NCBI GenBank assembly: GCA_963764205.1
Contig: CAVXRN010000006.1
Location: forward strand, 62,001 to 126,000
DNA: 64,000 bases
Source of the DNA: Chersky-840 sp963764205
GTDB taxonomy: Bacteria; Actinomycetota; Acidimicrobiia; Acidimicrobiales; UBA8190
Reading direction: 5' to 3'
Shown here: positions 1 through 9,361 of the stretch, in pieces
Position numbering within the stretch: the first letter of the stretch is position 1
Layout: the number at the start of each line of letters is the position of its first letter
Translations under genes and position numbers: made by a program
Notes under the pieces: generated by a model
Database searches by the model: none
The model's input: the letters and a program-made list of their open reading frames with translations, nothing else
What the model was told of the DNA's origin: nothing

Positions 1-224
1 GCTGGACCAAATGGTCTCGTGAACGACGATGACCGGTAGAGGAGACAGTGGTTGGCTGCGGGGGCTGAGTGCCTGAGCACTTCCGATGTTCACTGGAAGC
101 ATCCGAGAGCTCCGATTCGCATTCCACGCGGAGCGTAAGCCGGACATACAGCCCAGTCCTCGCCCTGCGGCCAGCAATCGCTGATGTGGCCGCCCAGGGT
201 CAGCGACGATTACGGTTATTGAGC

Positions 225-755
225 TCACTGCGGAGAGGGTCCCCTACCTCGTGGTCGTTTGTCGGGCGCAATGTGCACCAGCGCGTTGTAGGTCACGAGT
301 GCAATCGCAAGGTGCATGACCATGAGAACGGCGACGGCCGTGGCGGGCTGACCCTTCGACAAGATCCATAGGTCAGGTAGCCACAGGAGCAATGTGACAA
401 GGACGGCGAGCCGGAAGAACAACCACCTCGGGGACGAAGAAACCGATTTCACAATCGGCCAGGCGATGCAAGCGATGATGACCCCGACGATCGTCAACCT
501 CGCATAGTCCGGGAATTGAAAGTGTACATATCCCTTTGTGCCGGGAAAGATCGTGGTTCCGATGACCACGAGGATGATGTCGGCAGCGAGGGAACCGAGT
601 ATCGAAGTCGCCGCGGCGAGCGCGAACCTGACTGGTTGACGGGGTTGGCGCTCTGAGGGAAAGTCGACTCGAACGAGAGAGAGAGCGCGTTCCAGCTGAG
701 TCGATCGCGCGTTCGACGACTCGTACTGATCCCACGAGCGCTGTTCCAAGGCCAC
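225..755 (-). CDS. hypothetical four-helix membrane protein
   Basis: A 176-residue protein with a hydrophilic N-terminus of about 42 residues followed by four predicted membrane helices at roughly residues 44-66, 84-104, 109-130 and 139-161, and a short basic C-terminal tail. The layout resembles the small four-helix DUF6069-type proteins of actinobacteria, but I cannot confirm membership. The start gives a charged, non-secretory N-terminus and has no clear Shine-Dalgarno. It stands alone; the DNA around it is visibly less GC-rich than most of the window. Function unknown. What is seen is coding character and hydrophobicity; the family hint is inference. Confidence 0.6.
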   Translation of the reverse strand: MALEQRSWDQYESSNARSTQLERALSLVRVDFPSERQPRQPVRFALAAATSILGSLAADIILVVIGTTIFPGTKGYVHFQFPDYARLTIVGVIIACIAWPIVKSVSSSPRWLFFRLAVLVTLLLWLPDLWILSKGQPATAVAVLMVMHLAIALVTYNALVHIAPDKRPRGRGPSPQ

Positions 756-1024
756 AGTAGAAGGCTACGAAGCCGGTACCCGGATTCCTACCTCCTTGAG
801 GATGATTGTGTTCGAGCCCAGGCTCATCCTCAAGTCCAATGGCAGACGCGGACCGAGGAAACCCGGGAGTGGACGATTCCGATCAGCTGGTCGAGGCCGC
901 GTGGCCGGTTCACCCATGCACCATGCCTCAGCGGTGAGACGCTTGGCATGGACTTCCAAGCCGATAGCGTTTTGGCAAGCCATAATCATCACGGTTGAGG
1001 CCGCTAACGGAATGGGGCGCACTG

Positions 1025-1288
1025 ATGTCTCGCGATGACGAGTTGTTTGACCAAATCGGCCAGCTCCTCGAGTCGCGCCATGGTTGGATTTTTGAGCCGT
1101 CGACTACGCCCGGGATGCCACCTTCGTGGTGCCTCGACTCTGGCGGTGAGATTGAATTGTCGGTCGGCGTCGACCGCGGGGCCATCTCCATCTACTTGCC
1201 AAATCTGGATCAGGAGATAACAGTTGACGGCGTAGACGCGCTGATGACCTGGATCGACAAGAACGAACAGCGATTTCTCCGACGCTGA
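1025..1288 (+). CDS. small acidic hypothetical protein
   Basis: An 87-residue soluble protein starting MSRDDELFDQ. An in-frame ATG 30 bases upstream exists, but the start at 1025 gives a sensible acidic N-terminus. Alternating hydrophobic strands (EIELSV, AISIYL) flanked by helical ends suggest a small alpha/beta fold. No motif or family recognised. It has no close operon partner, and the downstream stretch to about 1580 holds no convincing gene. Confidence 0.5.
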   Translation: MSRDDELFDQIGQLLESRHGWIFEPSTTPGMPPSWCLDSGGEIELSVGVDRGAISIYLPNLDQEITVDGVDALMTWIDKNEQRFLRR

Positions 1289-1581
1289 TCGCTGACCCCT
1301 CTCAGCTATGGCGAGGGATGGCGCATCGCTGCAAGGACACAAGTGGCGGTCAAAACCAGCTTGACGTTGGCCAATCCGGTGGATGCCGACCGGTCATCCA
1401 AATTTTGGGTGCCGAATAGTCATCCGGGACGATCACCTGGTCTTCTCGTCGGTACCGGCTCGGCGTAACGACTCGGCCTTATCGCTAACCTTTCGACACT
1501 TGTGTTCGTCCGAATTCTCCCGTTGGTCTGACTCATTGGGCGTGAATGACGAGCTGCCCGTCGAAATCGTGACGCCTCGCC

Positions 1582-1944
1582 ATGAAGTGGCGCGTGGGTA
1601 TCGAAATTCATCGGTGGGGCCCGACCTGGGCCGACACGGTTCAGGCGATGCACTGGCCGAATCGCCAAATGTGGGGCGACCAAGAGCACTACGAGGACCT
1701 CCTGTCGCTCCGGTCACGCTTCAAGCGACTGGTGGATGCCGTCCAGGACGAGATCCCGCCGAGGTTGGCCCATTCCGGGTCCTCACGGGTCCGGCTGCGG
1801 AGGGCGCCCCAGCTGCCGTTGTATGGATACCTGGTGCTGTGGGCCACGGGAGCGAAGTCGGGCGGGGCGACGACGCGTCGGCCCCGTGGTTGGTTAGCGT
1901 CGTCTAACGCCGGGGGTTTAGGCCGCTCGCAGGCCTGCCGATAA
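1582..1944 (+). CDS. uncertain ORF, possibly remnant of a gene
   Basis: A 120-codon frame. The first about 65 codons look protein-like (tryptophan-rich start, then an amphipathic helix ending VQDEIPPRL) with G/C-rich third positions. The remainder is arginine-rich and looks non-coding, while another frame (about 1770-1907) looks more protein-like there. This could be a short real gene, or a decayed gene with a frame break near 1770. No family recognised. The rest of the 1289-2022 interval shows nothing I can support. Confidence 0.25.
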   Translation: MKWRVGIEIHRWGPTWADTVQAMHWPNRQMWGDQEHYEDLLSLRSRFKRLVDAVQDEIPPRLAHSGSSRVRLRRAPQLPLYGYLVLWATGAKSGGATTRRPRGWLASSNAGGLGRSQACR

Positions 1945-2022
1945 CGATCAGGGCTTCACCTCCGCCTCCACAATCAGAGTCCTGGCCGATGCTCGGCCGG
2001 CGCGTCGGGAGTTCACACGGAA

Positions 2023-2979
2023 ATGGAAGTGCTACTCGCCATGGTCGCAGCGTGCGCGTTCGCGCTCGGCAACGCCATGCAACAGCGCGGCGCTCTGCGC
2101 ACGAGCGCACCCGGTGACAGCACGCGCTTTCTGGTCCAGCTCTTCCGCCATCCGGTGTGGGTTGTGGGCGGTGCGCTGCAGATCGGTGGATTCGTCGCCC
2201 AGGTTGGCGCGCTCGCAGTTGGGTCGCTTCTCGTGGTCCAAGCCATCGTGGTGTCGAGCTTCGTGATCGCCCTGCCGTGCGGCGCCTGGCTCACCGACCA
2301 ACGATTGGGCCGGCGTGAAGTCCTGGGGGCGCTGACCACCGTCGCCGGGCTGGTCTTGTTCCTCCTGGGAAGTGATCCGACAAGGGGCACCAACCATGTG
2401 CCGACGCAGTGGTGGGTCGCCTGCCTGATCGTCAGTGCCGCGGTCTTGGGCGGGCTCGATATCGCCTCACGGCGCGTCGGTCAGGCCCCGGCCGCTGCCG
2501 TGCTCGGCGTTGCGGCAGGCGTTGCCTTCGGTCTGCAAGGAGGCCAGGTCAAGGCGTTGGCCCATGTCGAAGGTGGGCTTATCGGGATCCTGACGTCGTG
2601 GCAGTTATACGCGCTGGCGGCCGTCGGCATCGCCGGGTTCGTCTACCAACAGCGGGGGCTGAAGGCCGGTGTATTAGCCCCCAATCTCGCAGCCAGCAAC
2701 GTCGCAACCCTCCTGACGAGCGTTGTCCTCGGGGTAGTGCTCTTTGCCGAATCCCTCGGCCGTGGCGCCCCTGGTCTTGTCTTGTCGATCCCGGGTCTCG
2801 TGCTGATGGCGGGGGGCATTGTTGCCTTGGCCCGCCGGGGAGTGGTCCCGTCGGTAGTGCCGGGAGTAGCCACGGCGATCGAAGGTGCGATCGAAGGTGC
2901 GATCGACGGTTCCCCGAGGGTGCCCTCTGAAGATGGCGCAACCACGGGTGCCGTGGTTTCAGGGGTGGGTGTCAGCTGA
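2023..2979 (+). CDS. DMT-superfamily-like integral membrane transporter
   Basis: A 318-residue protein of about nine to ten hydrophobic helices in the pattern of drug/metabolite transporter (EamA/NIPA-like) proteins: it begins directly with a helix containing GNAMQQRGAL, and helices pair into two halves. The conserved-looking stretch ASNVATLLTSVVLGVVLFAE near residues 225-246 matches the last-helix-pair region of that superfamily. Substrate is not deducible. The cytosolic tail (residues about 275-318) contains a short tandem repeat AIEG-AIEG-AIDG. Single gene, facing the secreted-protein gene at 3125-5071 tail to tail. Family call is established-pattern recognition; transport role is inference. 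Confidence 0.8.
   Translation: MEVLLAMVAACAFALGNAMQQRGALRTSAPGDSTRFLVQLFRHPVWVVGGALQIGGFVAQVGALAVGSLLVVQAIVVSSFVIALPCGAWLTDQRLGRREVLGALTTVAGLVLFLLGSDPTRGTNHVPTQWWVACLIVSAAVLGGLDIASRRVGQAPAAAVLGVAAGVAFGLQGGQVKALAHVEGGLIGILTSWQLYALAAVGIAGFVYQQRGLKAGVLAPNLAASNVATLLTSVVLGVVLFAESLGRGAPGLVLSIPGLVLMAGGIVALARRGVVPSVVPGVATAIEGAIEGAIDGSPRVPSEDGATTGAVVSGVGVS
2875..2910 (+). repeat. three tandem copies of a 12-bp unit inside the DMT-like gene
   Basis: The unit GCGATCGAAGGT occurs twice exactly and a third time with one substitution, encoding AIEG, AIEG, AIDG in the C-terminal tail. Being in frame (12 bp), copy-number change would not disrupt the protein. Confidence 0.9.
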
Positions 2980-3124
2980 CGGTTCACAGTCCCGGGGAGG
3001 TTCTCATTGTGATTGCGCCCACAAATACGAGGAGACGGCCCCAATAGCGTGGGAAATGGCAAAACGGGCGACAGTGGTGGCCCAGATCGCAGCGGTTGTG
3101 TCGACCGCCGACCGACCGACCGAC

Positions 3125-5071
3125 TCAGACCACTGTGACAGTCAAATGAGTCGTGATCGTGCCAGCCACGCTTGTCACTGCGATGGCGCCATGCGCGTTC
3201 GCTGGGGCGATGACCTTGACCGAGGTCGGAGCAGCCTTGAGGATCCGGGCGACAACACCCCCGATGGTGACTGTCGTGACCTCGGAGAGGTTTGATCCCT
3301 TGATCGTGATCTTCTTGCCGGCCTTCGGCGCTGCAGTGCTGACGCTCGCTACGGCGGGCAACCCTCCGCCGACGTGGAATCGAGGATCCCCAGCCGGAAC
3401 GAGCAGATTGGCGACCACGCTCCCGGCGTCCTCCGTCTCGGACTTCACACAAGCGCCTTTGAACGTCTTACCGTGGCACTTGCGGAGGAGGGTGGGGACG
3501 GGCGACGAAGTTCCCACCGGTTCGTAGCAGATGAGGACGCCCTTGGTGCTCGGGAGTCCAGCAACTTTGTCACTGACGCTCACGGCCGAGCCGACCTTGA
3601 GCCCCGTATCGTCAAGCGTCAGGACGGGAGCCGAATAGGCGAAGTTGTGACACGACAACAACTGCGTGTTGACGTACACACTGATCGAAGCCGTGACGTT
3701 GGCAAGCTTGGTGCCGGCTACTGCCACAATTTGAGACGGGTCGGCGAGGGTGGCCGAACACGTGGTCCCCGAGGTACACGACGCACCGCCGGTCGAGTTC
3801 GTGTAGCTGACGTTGCCACTGAACGTGGCTCCCAGCAGGTTGAGCGTGAAGCTGGCGGACGGGGAAAGTGTGTAGGACGAATAGTCGGATCCGAAGGAGA
3901 ACACCACCTGGCTGTCCGAATACGACGAGACCGACAGACCGATACACGCCGTGCCGCGGCCCGCCACCCAGTTGTCGGTCCAGTCCTGAATCCACAATTT
4001 CGACCCATAGTCGCTGCCGGTCTGCGGGCCGCAGCCGGGAGCCCCGGGCGTGCCCAGGTTGGCCTGGGTCCCGAAGCCGGATCCGAAGACCGTGACGGTT
4101 GGCGACGCGGGACTGCCGCTGACCTCAACGTCCGTGATGGTGGCCGCGTTCGTTCCGGTATAGACCGTCGCACTCTTTACGGAGTCGAGGATCACACAGA
4201 ACGACGCAGACTTGCACGAGACGGCTACCAGGGTGTTGTCATCGACGTACACGGGTGCCGACCAGGTCGTCCCGTTGTAGATCGAGGCGTTCCCGTACGC
4301 GTCGACAGCCATGCAGAAGGTGGGCGAGGTACACGACACCGAGGTGAAGTAGCGGAACGTTCCGTCGGCGGCGACCGGCGAGGACCAGCTCGCTCCGTTG
4401 TAGATCAGGGCATTCCCCCTGATATCCACGGCCACGCAGAAGGAAGCCGAGGTGCACGACACTCGCGCCAGCCCATAGATGTCGATGGCATCAGGACCAG
4501 ACCAGCTCGCTCCGTTGTAGGTGAACGCATTGCCCACATCGTCCACCGCCGCGCAGAACGAAGTCGAGGTGCACGAGACACCGTCGAAGTAGTTGCCCGA
4601 GGAGATGGGATCCGCCCCCGACCAGCTCCCGCTGCTATACGTGAACACGTTGCCATCGCTGTCGGCTGCGGCGCAGAAGCTCGACGACGAGCACGAAACG
4701 GCCGCCAAGCTGTTGCCAGGGTCGATCGCGGTAGGCACCCCGCCGGCTATGGCGTTGCCGTGGAGGTCGACCTCGGCGCAAAACGAAGCGGTCGGGCACG
4801 AGATGTCGGCGAGGTCTTGACCCGCGTCAACCGTCGAAGGCGACGACCACGACGTGCCGTTGTACGTCACCGTATTGCCAAGCTGGTCCGCTGCGGTGCA
4901 GAGCGAAGTGGAGGCGCAGGAGATCGAGCTCAGAAATCCGGTATCGACTACGGCCGGCGTCGACCAGTTCTGGCCGGCAACGGCATTGGGCGTGCCGACG
5001 ACGGCGCCAACTGCCAAAAGTGCCCCGCTGGCGGCCAATGCCGCCGCAACTACTCGGACTCTCCGGCGCAT
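3125..5071 (-). CDS. secreted seven-repeat beta-propeller-like protein with C-terminal IPT/TIG domain
   Basis: Start chosen at 5071 (MRRRVRVVAAALAASG...), preceded by GGGG five bases upstream; the frame is open further up but only this start gives a clean signal peptide of about 33 residues ending near AVAG. After it come seven repeats of about 38-41 residues, each with the core SC-x-S-x-SFC-x-A-VD-x-x-GN and a closing YNG-x-SWS, so two cysteines per repeat. Seven repeats fit a seven-bladed propeller. Next is a Cys-containing Ig-like region (GSGFGTQANLG...), and finally an IPT/TIG domain beginning PAVASVSTAAPKAGKKITIKG. Probably an exported surface protein that binds a polymer or another protein; ligand unknown. 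No enzymatic residues recognised. Confidence 0.8.
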   Translation of the reverse strand: MRRRVRVVAAALAASGALLAVGAVVGTPNAVAGQNWSTPAVVDTGFLSSISCASTSLCTAADQLGNTVTYNGTSWSSPSTVDAGQDLADISCPTASFCAEVDLHGNAIAGGVPTAIDPGNSLAAVSCSSSSFCAAADSDGNVFTYSSGSWSGADPISSGNYFDGVSCTSTSFCAAVDDVGNAFTYNGASWSGPDAIDIYGLARVSCTSASFCVAVDIRGNALIYNGASWSSPVAADGTFRYFTSVSCTSPTFCMAVDAYGNASIYNGTTWSAPVYVDDNTLVAVSCKSASFCVILDSVKSATVYTGTNAATITDVEVSGSPASPTVTVFGSGFGTQANLGTPGAPGCGPQTGSDYGSKLWIQDWTDNWVAGRGTACIGLSVSSYSDSQVVFSFGSDYSSYTLSPSASFTLNLLGATFSGNVSYTNSTGGASCTSGTTCSATLADPSQIVAVAGTKLANVTASISVYVNTQLLSCHNFAYSAPVLTLDDTGLKVGSAVSVSDKVAGLPSTKGVLICYEPVGTSSPVPTLLRKCHGKTFKGACVKSETEDAGSVVANLLVPAGDPRFHVGGGLPAVASVSTAAPKAGKKITIKGSNLSEVTTVTIGGVVARILKAAPTSVKVIAPANAHGAIAVTSVAGTITTHLTVTVV

Positions 5072-5505
5072 CTCGTCCCCTTTGCTCCACACTGGACGCA
5101 GGAACGGGCGCGGTGATCCCCTCGCCGGCCCTGCCTTGTTCCCCGCCACAGCGTCAGATTCGTTGGCGAGATCATCGCCTGCCGTGACGGCACACAGCTA
5201 CTGACAGTTTTGATGGTTCACCAGGTAGGTTGTACTCGTCACTGACGGTGGTGGAAGCGGGGATAACGTCGAAGGGTCGCCTCGCCGAAGGTCTCCGCGG
5301 GGTCAGCGGTTCCGACTCCCGCGTCGGGCTCGGACTGTCGGGCTTTGCATGAGGCTCTGTGGTCCGGGCTCATGCCCTTGCATGGTCCCGCCGCTCTGGG
5401 GCTGCTGGCGTCCCCACCGCTCGAGGGATTCTTGAGGTCGCAAGGACATGGGACATGGGACAAGGGTCGATGACGATTGCCGCAGGGACCGAGCGGGTGG
5501 GTCGA
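5072..5505. other. 434-bp intergenic stretch
   Basis: Lies upstream of the seven-repeat secreted protein and downstream of the next minus-strand gene. No supported ORF or RNA gene. A short direct repeat GGACATGGGACATGGGACA is visible near 5445-5463. It should hold the promoter of the gene starting at 5071, but I cannot place a convincing -35/-10 pair. Confidence 0.5.
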
Positions 5506-6825
5506 CTATCCCCTCCCGCCGGTCAACGTGAGGTTGAACTGTTGTCGGTTGCGCCCTCCAGTGGGGAGGTTGGTGGCGCGCAGGGTCAGCTTGTACACCC
5601 TGTTCCGGTTACTTGTCAGCGCTGTACCAGTGATCGTGGCAGTTCCGGAAGCGTCCATCGTGAAGCGCAGCCCGCGGGGAAGCCGCCCGCGCTCCGAAAG
5701 CGTCGGAGTTGGGATCCCAGTGGTGGTCACGCTGAAGGAGAACGGCGTCCCAGCGACGACGGAGGCGTTGTTGGCGCTCGTGATGGTTGCGGCAGGGCTG
5801 TTCACGGCGTTGAACTGCACGGAGGGGACAACATAGGGGCTCACTTGGCCAGCGGGAACAGGGCCCCCATCCTCGATGCCGTAATAGCTGTACCCGGTGT
5901 TGTACCCACCGCCATTCCAACAGTTGTTGGTATCCGGTCGGCCGTCAATCCGGAATGTCCCAGTACCGGCGGCCCCGTCGTCGCAATAGAAGGGTGCGTA
6001 TGACCCGTCGAGATAGTCCGTGCCCAAGTTGGGGTCGCTACCGATGCTCGGTTGATACGGCTCGGTGGAGTACCCCACGTTGAGAGAGTCGTATCCACAA
6101 CCGGCTGTGGTCGAATGGCACGCCGTACCGTCACCGTAAGGCTGGAAGCCGTAATCACTCGTGTTGTAGGCAATTCCGTAGATGACCTTGTTGGGAAGCG
6201 CTACGTGCCCGAAGTTGAAGGTGATGTTCGTGAAATAGCCGTGAACGCACTTGCTCGTGACCGGGTCGTACCATGCGGTCCCGTCGCTACTGCCGGTTGG
6301 TGAACAACTGCCGGTGTCCGGTAGTGCCGATGGGCGGAACGGAATGTCAAATGTCTGAGTGTCCGTGGCGATAAGGGCACCCACGGCGTTGTTGGCCCCC
6401 ACGCCGTAAATGTTCAACGTCACCGGTTCCGAGAATGTGGATCCCGGCGTCGTAACGCAGCTCCCCGGGGTGGGAGAGCTGATGGTGCCTATATTTGCGG
6501 TCCCCTGGTTGCCTGACTGGCAACCCCAGCTGCTCAAGGTCGCCACAACGTCGGCGAGAACCCGCGCCGAGCCTGCGAAGGCGATCTGGTTCCCGAACTC
6601 CGATGTCTGTGTGGCCTCGAACGACTGGCTGGCATTGTTGCCGGGCAGTGGCGAGTCGATGCTGTTGTAGATCACCGGGTCAGTGTTCTTTTGCTTGTGC
6701 GTTGCTGCAGTGTGCACACGGGGTCGTGCTGTCGCAACAGGCGACGCCACCACCCCGACCAAGGCCATCACAGAAAGCGTTATCGCAGCGATGCGGCATT
6801 TGCCACCAATTGAGACGTTCCTCAT
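5506..6825 (-). CDS. secreted protein with C-terminal putative Ig (He_PIG-like) domain
   Basis: Start at 6825 (MRNVSIGGKCRIAAITLSVM) is preceded by AAAGGAAAACACG, a good ribosome site; an ATG 48 bases upstream lacks one. A signal peptide ends near residue 33 (VATARP). The central about 300 residues are rich in Gly, Asn, Thr, Tyr and paired Cys (for example GCQSGNQG, TACHSTTAGCGYD) and contain no motif I recognise. The last about 90 residues (TITSANNASVVAGTPFSFSV...GLRFTMDASGTATITGTAL) match the putative-Ig/cadherin-like module of extracellular proteins. Probably an exported adhesin or surface-layer-associated protein. It is transcribed away from the DUF2090 gene across a 612-bp gap. Confidence 0.7.
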   Translation of the reverse strand: MRNVSIGGKCRIAAITLSVMALVGVVASPVATARPRVHTAATHKQKNTDPVIYNSIDSPLPGNNASQSFEATQTSEFGNQIAFAGSARVLADVVATLSSWGCQSGNQGTANIGTISSPTPGSCVTTPGSTFSEPVTLNIYGVGANNAVGALIATDTQTFDIPFRPSALPDTGSCSPTGSSDGTAWYDPVTSKCVHGYFTNITFNFGHVALPNKVIYGIAYNTSDYGFQPYGDGTACHSTTAGCGYDSLNVGYSTEPYQPSIGSDPNLGTDYLDGSYAPFYCDDGAAGTGTFRIDGRPDTNNCWNGGGYNTGYSYYGIEDGGPVPAGQVSPYVVPSVQFNAVNSPAATITSANNASVVAGTPFSFSVTTTGIPTPTLSERGRLPRGLRFTMDASGTATITGTALTSNRNRVYKLTLRATNLPTGGRNRQQFNLTLTGGRG

Positions 6826-7437
6826 CGTGTTTTCCTTTTCACCGTCTCGTCGAGAATTCAACGAGGGAATCACACTTCTCTCCGCTGCTTTGCTGCGACG
6901 TCACACGTAGTGAATGCGTTCGAAAAGCTTCCATCGGCCGCTAACGGCCAAAAGGAAGTGTTGACAACTTAAGGCCCATGCTTCTGACTGCCAACGTCAA
7001 ATCTGACGACATTGTCGCGGACCACCGAACTGTCACCGCGACAGTCACGCCTGTCACGGTGACAGATTGCGCTGTCTCGCATGTCCACGGCACGCGCATG
7101 CGTTCCCGATCTGCCAACAAGAACACTGGCCCGGCATCGCCCCAACGAATGCAGTGTCTGCAACCACTCCAGCTGGTGCCTTCGTAGATGCCGCACCACC
7201 CGACCCGTCGACGGCGGAGCAAGGATTCACGGTCGAGCTTGAGACTCCCGAGAGCCATGAGTGTCAACGCTTGTGGGTGCAGGCCAGATAAACCAGCCGC
7301 TGCCAATATGGTGAGTAGGGCGTTGATCACGTCGAAATGCGCAGCGTTGCGGGGCGCTTGTCGGTACAGAACTCGTCTGGTTGACTGAGTGTCGTGCGCA
7401 TCCAATCTGATGCCGTTGCATTTTTTGCTGCGAGTCC
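6826..7437. other. 612-bp divergent intergenic region
   Basis: Separates the minus-strand secreted protein from the plus-strand DUF2090 gene. It contains a GGCCG-CTAA-CGGCC hairpin at 6936-6949, a TTGACA hexamer at 6961 without a clear partner, and a pair of near-identical palindromes at 7030-7065. No ORF in it looks coding. Confidence 0.6.
7030..7065. promoter_or_regulatory. two tandem palindromes, candidate operator pair
   Basis: CTGTCACCGCGACAG at 7030-7044 and CTGTCACGGTGACAG at 7051-7065. The second is a perfect 7+1+7 inverted repeat; the first keeps five-base arms. Centres are 21 bp apart, two helical turns, as expected for cooperative binding of a dimeric regulator on one DNA face. 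They sit in the divergent promoter region of a surface-protein gene and an aldolase gene. The regulator is not identifiable from this window. Confidence 0.5.
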
Positions 7438-8568
7438 ATGATCTCACCGCAGCCCCGTCCCTCGTTCGAGCCCTCGAATGAGGCACCACTTTTCCTGCTC
7501 GCGATGGACCACCGGGCGTCTTTTGCCCACACGCTGTTCGGCGTCACCGGCGATCCGACCGATGAGGACCTGCGAGGGATGCGAGACGCCAAGACGGTGA
7601 TCTACGAGGGAGCACTGCAGGCTGTCGCGGACGGACTCCCTGCGGGTCGAGCAGGAGTGCTGGTCGATGAGATGCTCGGAACGGATGAGGCAACGAGGGC
7701 CAAGGCGGACGGCCTGGTACTCGCGATGCCCATCGAACGAAGCGGTACAAACCTCTTCGAACTCGATTACGGAAACGACTTCGCCGAACACGTCGAGGCA
7801 TTCGATCCTGACTTCTTCAAGGTCCTGGTCCGGTACAACCCGGCCGACGAGAAGCAGGTGCGTGAGACCCAGACCGAGCGTTTGGCCCGGGTCTCGGCTT
7901 GGGCGGAGCAGACGGGTCGACGCTGGCTGTTCGAGCTGCTCGTCCCGCCGACCCGAGACCAACTGGGGCGATACGAGGACCAGGATCACTTCGACCGACA
8001 GGCGCGGCCAACCCTGACCGCCGAGGCGATCACCGAGTTCCAGGCGGCCGGCGTGCGCCCGAGCATCTGGAAACTCGAGGGGTACGAGACGACCGAAGGA
8101 GCGCAACAGGTTCTCACGGTGGCCACCGGCGATGCTGAGCATCCGGCGGCCTGCATCGTGCTCGGACGCAATGCCCCGATGCCCACGGTCGAGCACTGGA
8201 TCGACGTAGCGGCACCACTGGAAGGCTTCGTCGGCTTCGCCGTCGGACGCAGCGTCTGGGACCAGGCGCTGCGCGACCTCCTCGGTGGTCGGATGGTGCG
8301 AGAGGCGGCAGTCAACGTCATCGCCCACCGGTACCGGGAGCTGATCGACATCTACTTGGAGGCCAAGAGCCCTGGCTCATCTGGTAGACCTCGTCCGGAA
8401 CCCTTCACATGGCAACACCCCCGTCTCACGCGGGACCGAGAGTCGACCATTCGCAAGGCGTTGTCGGGCGCTGACATGCGAGGCACACGGCTTCCGGCCT
8501 GGATGGTCGCGACGCTGCTGGCCGAGGTGGATGCGTTGCGAGCCAGCCCCCCGCCACCCCCGACCTAG
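7438..8568 (+). CDS. DUF2090 / 2-deoxy-5-keto-gluconate-6-phosphate aldolase-like protein
   Basis: A 376-residue soluble protein with features of the DUF2090 module that forms the C-terminal half of some IolC/IolJ proteins of inositol breakdown: LLAMDHRASF near residue 20, LVDEMLGTD, LAMPIERSG near 100, FFKVLVRYNP near 130, WLFELLVPP near 165, WKLEGYE near 207, and a glycine-rich GFAVGRSVW near 268. In the family this barrel is linked to cleavage of a keto-sugar phosphate; here it is stand-alone and no iol genes are nearby, so the substrate is unproven. The last about 60 residues are an extension of unknown role. Alternative: class I fructose-bisphosphate-aldolase-like barrel with another substrate. 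Confidence 0.75.
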   Translation: MISPQPRPSFEPSNEAPLFLLAMDHRASFAHTLFGVTGDPTDEDLRGMRDAKTVIYEGALQAVADGLPAGRAGVLVDEMLGTDEATRAKADGLVLAMPIERSGTNLFELDYGNDFAEHVEAFDPDFFKVLVRYNPADEKQVRETQTERLARVSAWAEQTGRRWLFELLVPPTRDQLGRYEDQDHFDRQARPTLTAEAITEFQAAGVRPSIWKLEGYETTEGAQQVLTVATGDAEHPAACIVLGRNAPMPTVEHWIDVAAPLEGFVGFAVGRSVWDQALRDLLGGRMVREAAVNVIAHRYRELIDIYLEAKSPGSSGRPRPEPFTWQHPRLTRDRESTIRKALSGADMRGTRLPAWMVATLLAEVDALRASPPPPPT

Positions 8569-8755
8569 TTCTCGGAGCGACCCCGCGAGGGATCTCGTGG
8601 TGGCGCGCGGCGCTCTCGGTGGGATGAGCCGTCTCTCCGTCGACATGGGCCTTGCGGGAGCTCCTGCGGCGCACCGTGTGGTCGCCAAGCTGAGCCGGTG
8701 ACGCCGGTCCCGATCTCGTCGGGCCGACATCGCACCGGGCTACTACCGTGCATCT

Positions 8756-9301
8756 ATGTCCGAGAATGCGGATCGCTACGCCCGGGTCTCCAGTGGTTTC
8801 ACCGAGCGACTGCAGGGGGTGGGGGCCGATCAGTGGACGCTGCCCACGCCGTGCGAAGAATGGACGGTGCGGGACTTGGTGGCCCATGTCATCGATACCC
8901 AGCGGCGTGTGCTGGGACTGCTGGGAGGCTCGGTGACCCCGGCCGATCCCGACGGTGACCTGCAGGCGCAGTGGAGGGAAGCCAGCGCCGCGCTGCTCGC
9001 TGCGGTGCGCGCCCCGACCCGGGCCGAGACCGAAGTACAGGCCTTCGCCGGGCCGACCCGCTTCGACGAACTGGTCGGCGGCTTGGCCTGTTCGGACACG
9101 GTGGTCCACACGTGGGACCTGGCCCGGGCCACCGGTCAGTCCGAGACACTCGATGCGGGCGCGGTGCAACATTGTGCCGGCGTCATCGCCGGGTTCGGCG
9201 AGGCCATGCGCCGTCCGGGCGGTTTCGGTCCACCCCTGCCTTGCCCGGATGACGCCGACGCGCAGAGCAGGTTCCTGCACTTCGCCGGGCGCGCTGTTTG
9301 A
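8756..9301 (+). CDS. TIGR03086 / DinB-like (maleylpyruvate-isomerase-type) protein
   Basis: A 181-residue protein with the actinobacterial pattern W-x-x-PTPCEEWTVRDLVAHV at residues about 27-43 and a later CSDTVVHTWDLARATGQ. These are the landmarks of the mycothiol-dependent maleylpyruvate-isomerase N-terminal/DinB four-helix fold; the His in LVAHV and the HTWD histidine are the expected metal ligands. In the family these are metal-binding, thiol-linked enzymes of mostly unknown substrate. No Shine-Dalgarno precedes the ATG, so translation may be leaderless. It is followed 60 bp later by a VOC gene, a common pairing of small detoxification-type genes. Confidence 0.8.
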   Translation: MSENADRYARVSSGFTERLQGVGADQWTLPTPCEEWTVRDLVAHVIDTQRRVLGLLGGSVTPADPDGDLQAQWREASAALLAAVRAPTRAETEVQAFAGPTRFDELVGGLACSDTVVHTWDLARATGQSETLDAGAVQHCAGVIAGFGEAMRRPGGFGPPLPCPDDADAQSRFLHFAGRAV

Positions 9302-9361
9302 ACCGCTCGGTCGTACGTTGATCGCATTGCACGCGACGGCCCGACAACAAGGAGCAGCTCG

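Noticed and set aside
3374..5116. Long plus-strand open frame antisense to the seven-repeat secreted protein
   Set aside because: It is Arg/Gly/Val-rich with no domain; openness follows from high GC and the repeat structure of the minus-strand gene.
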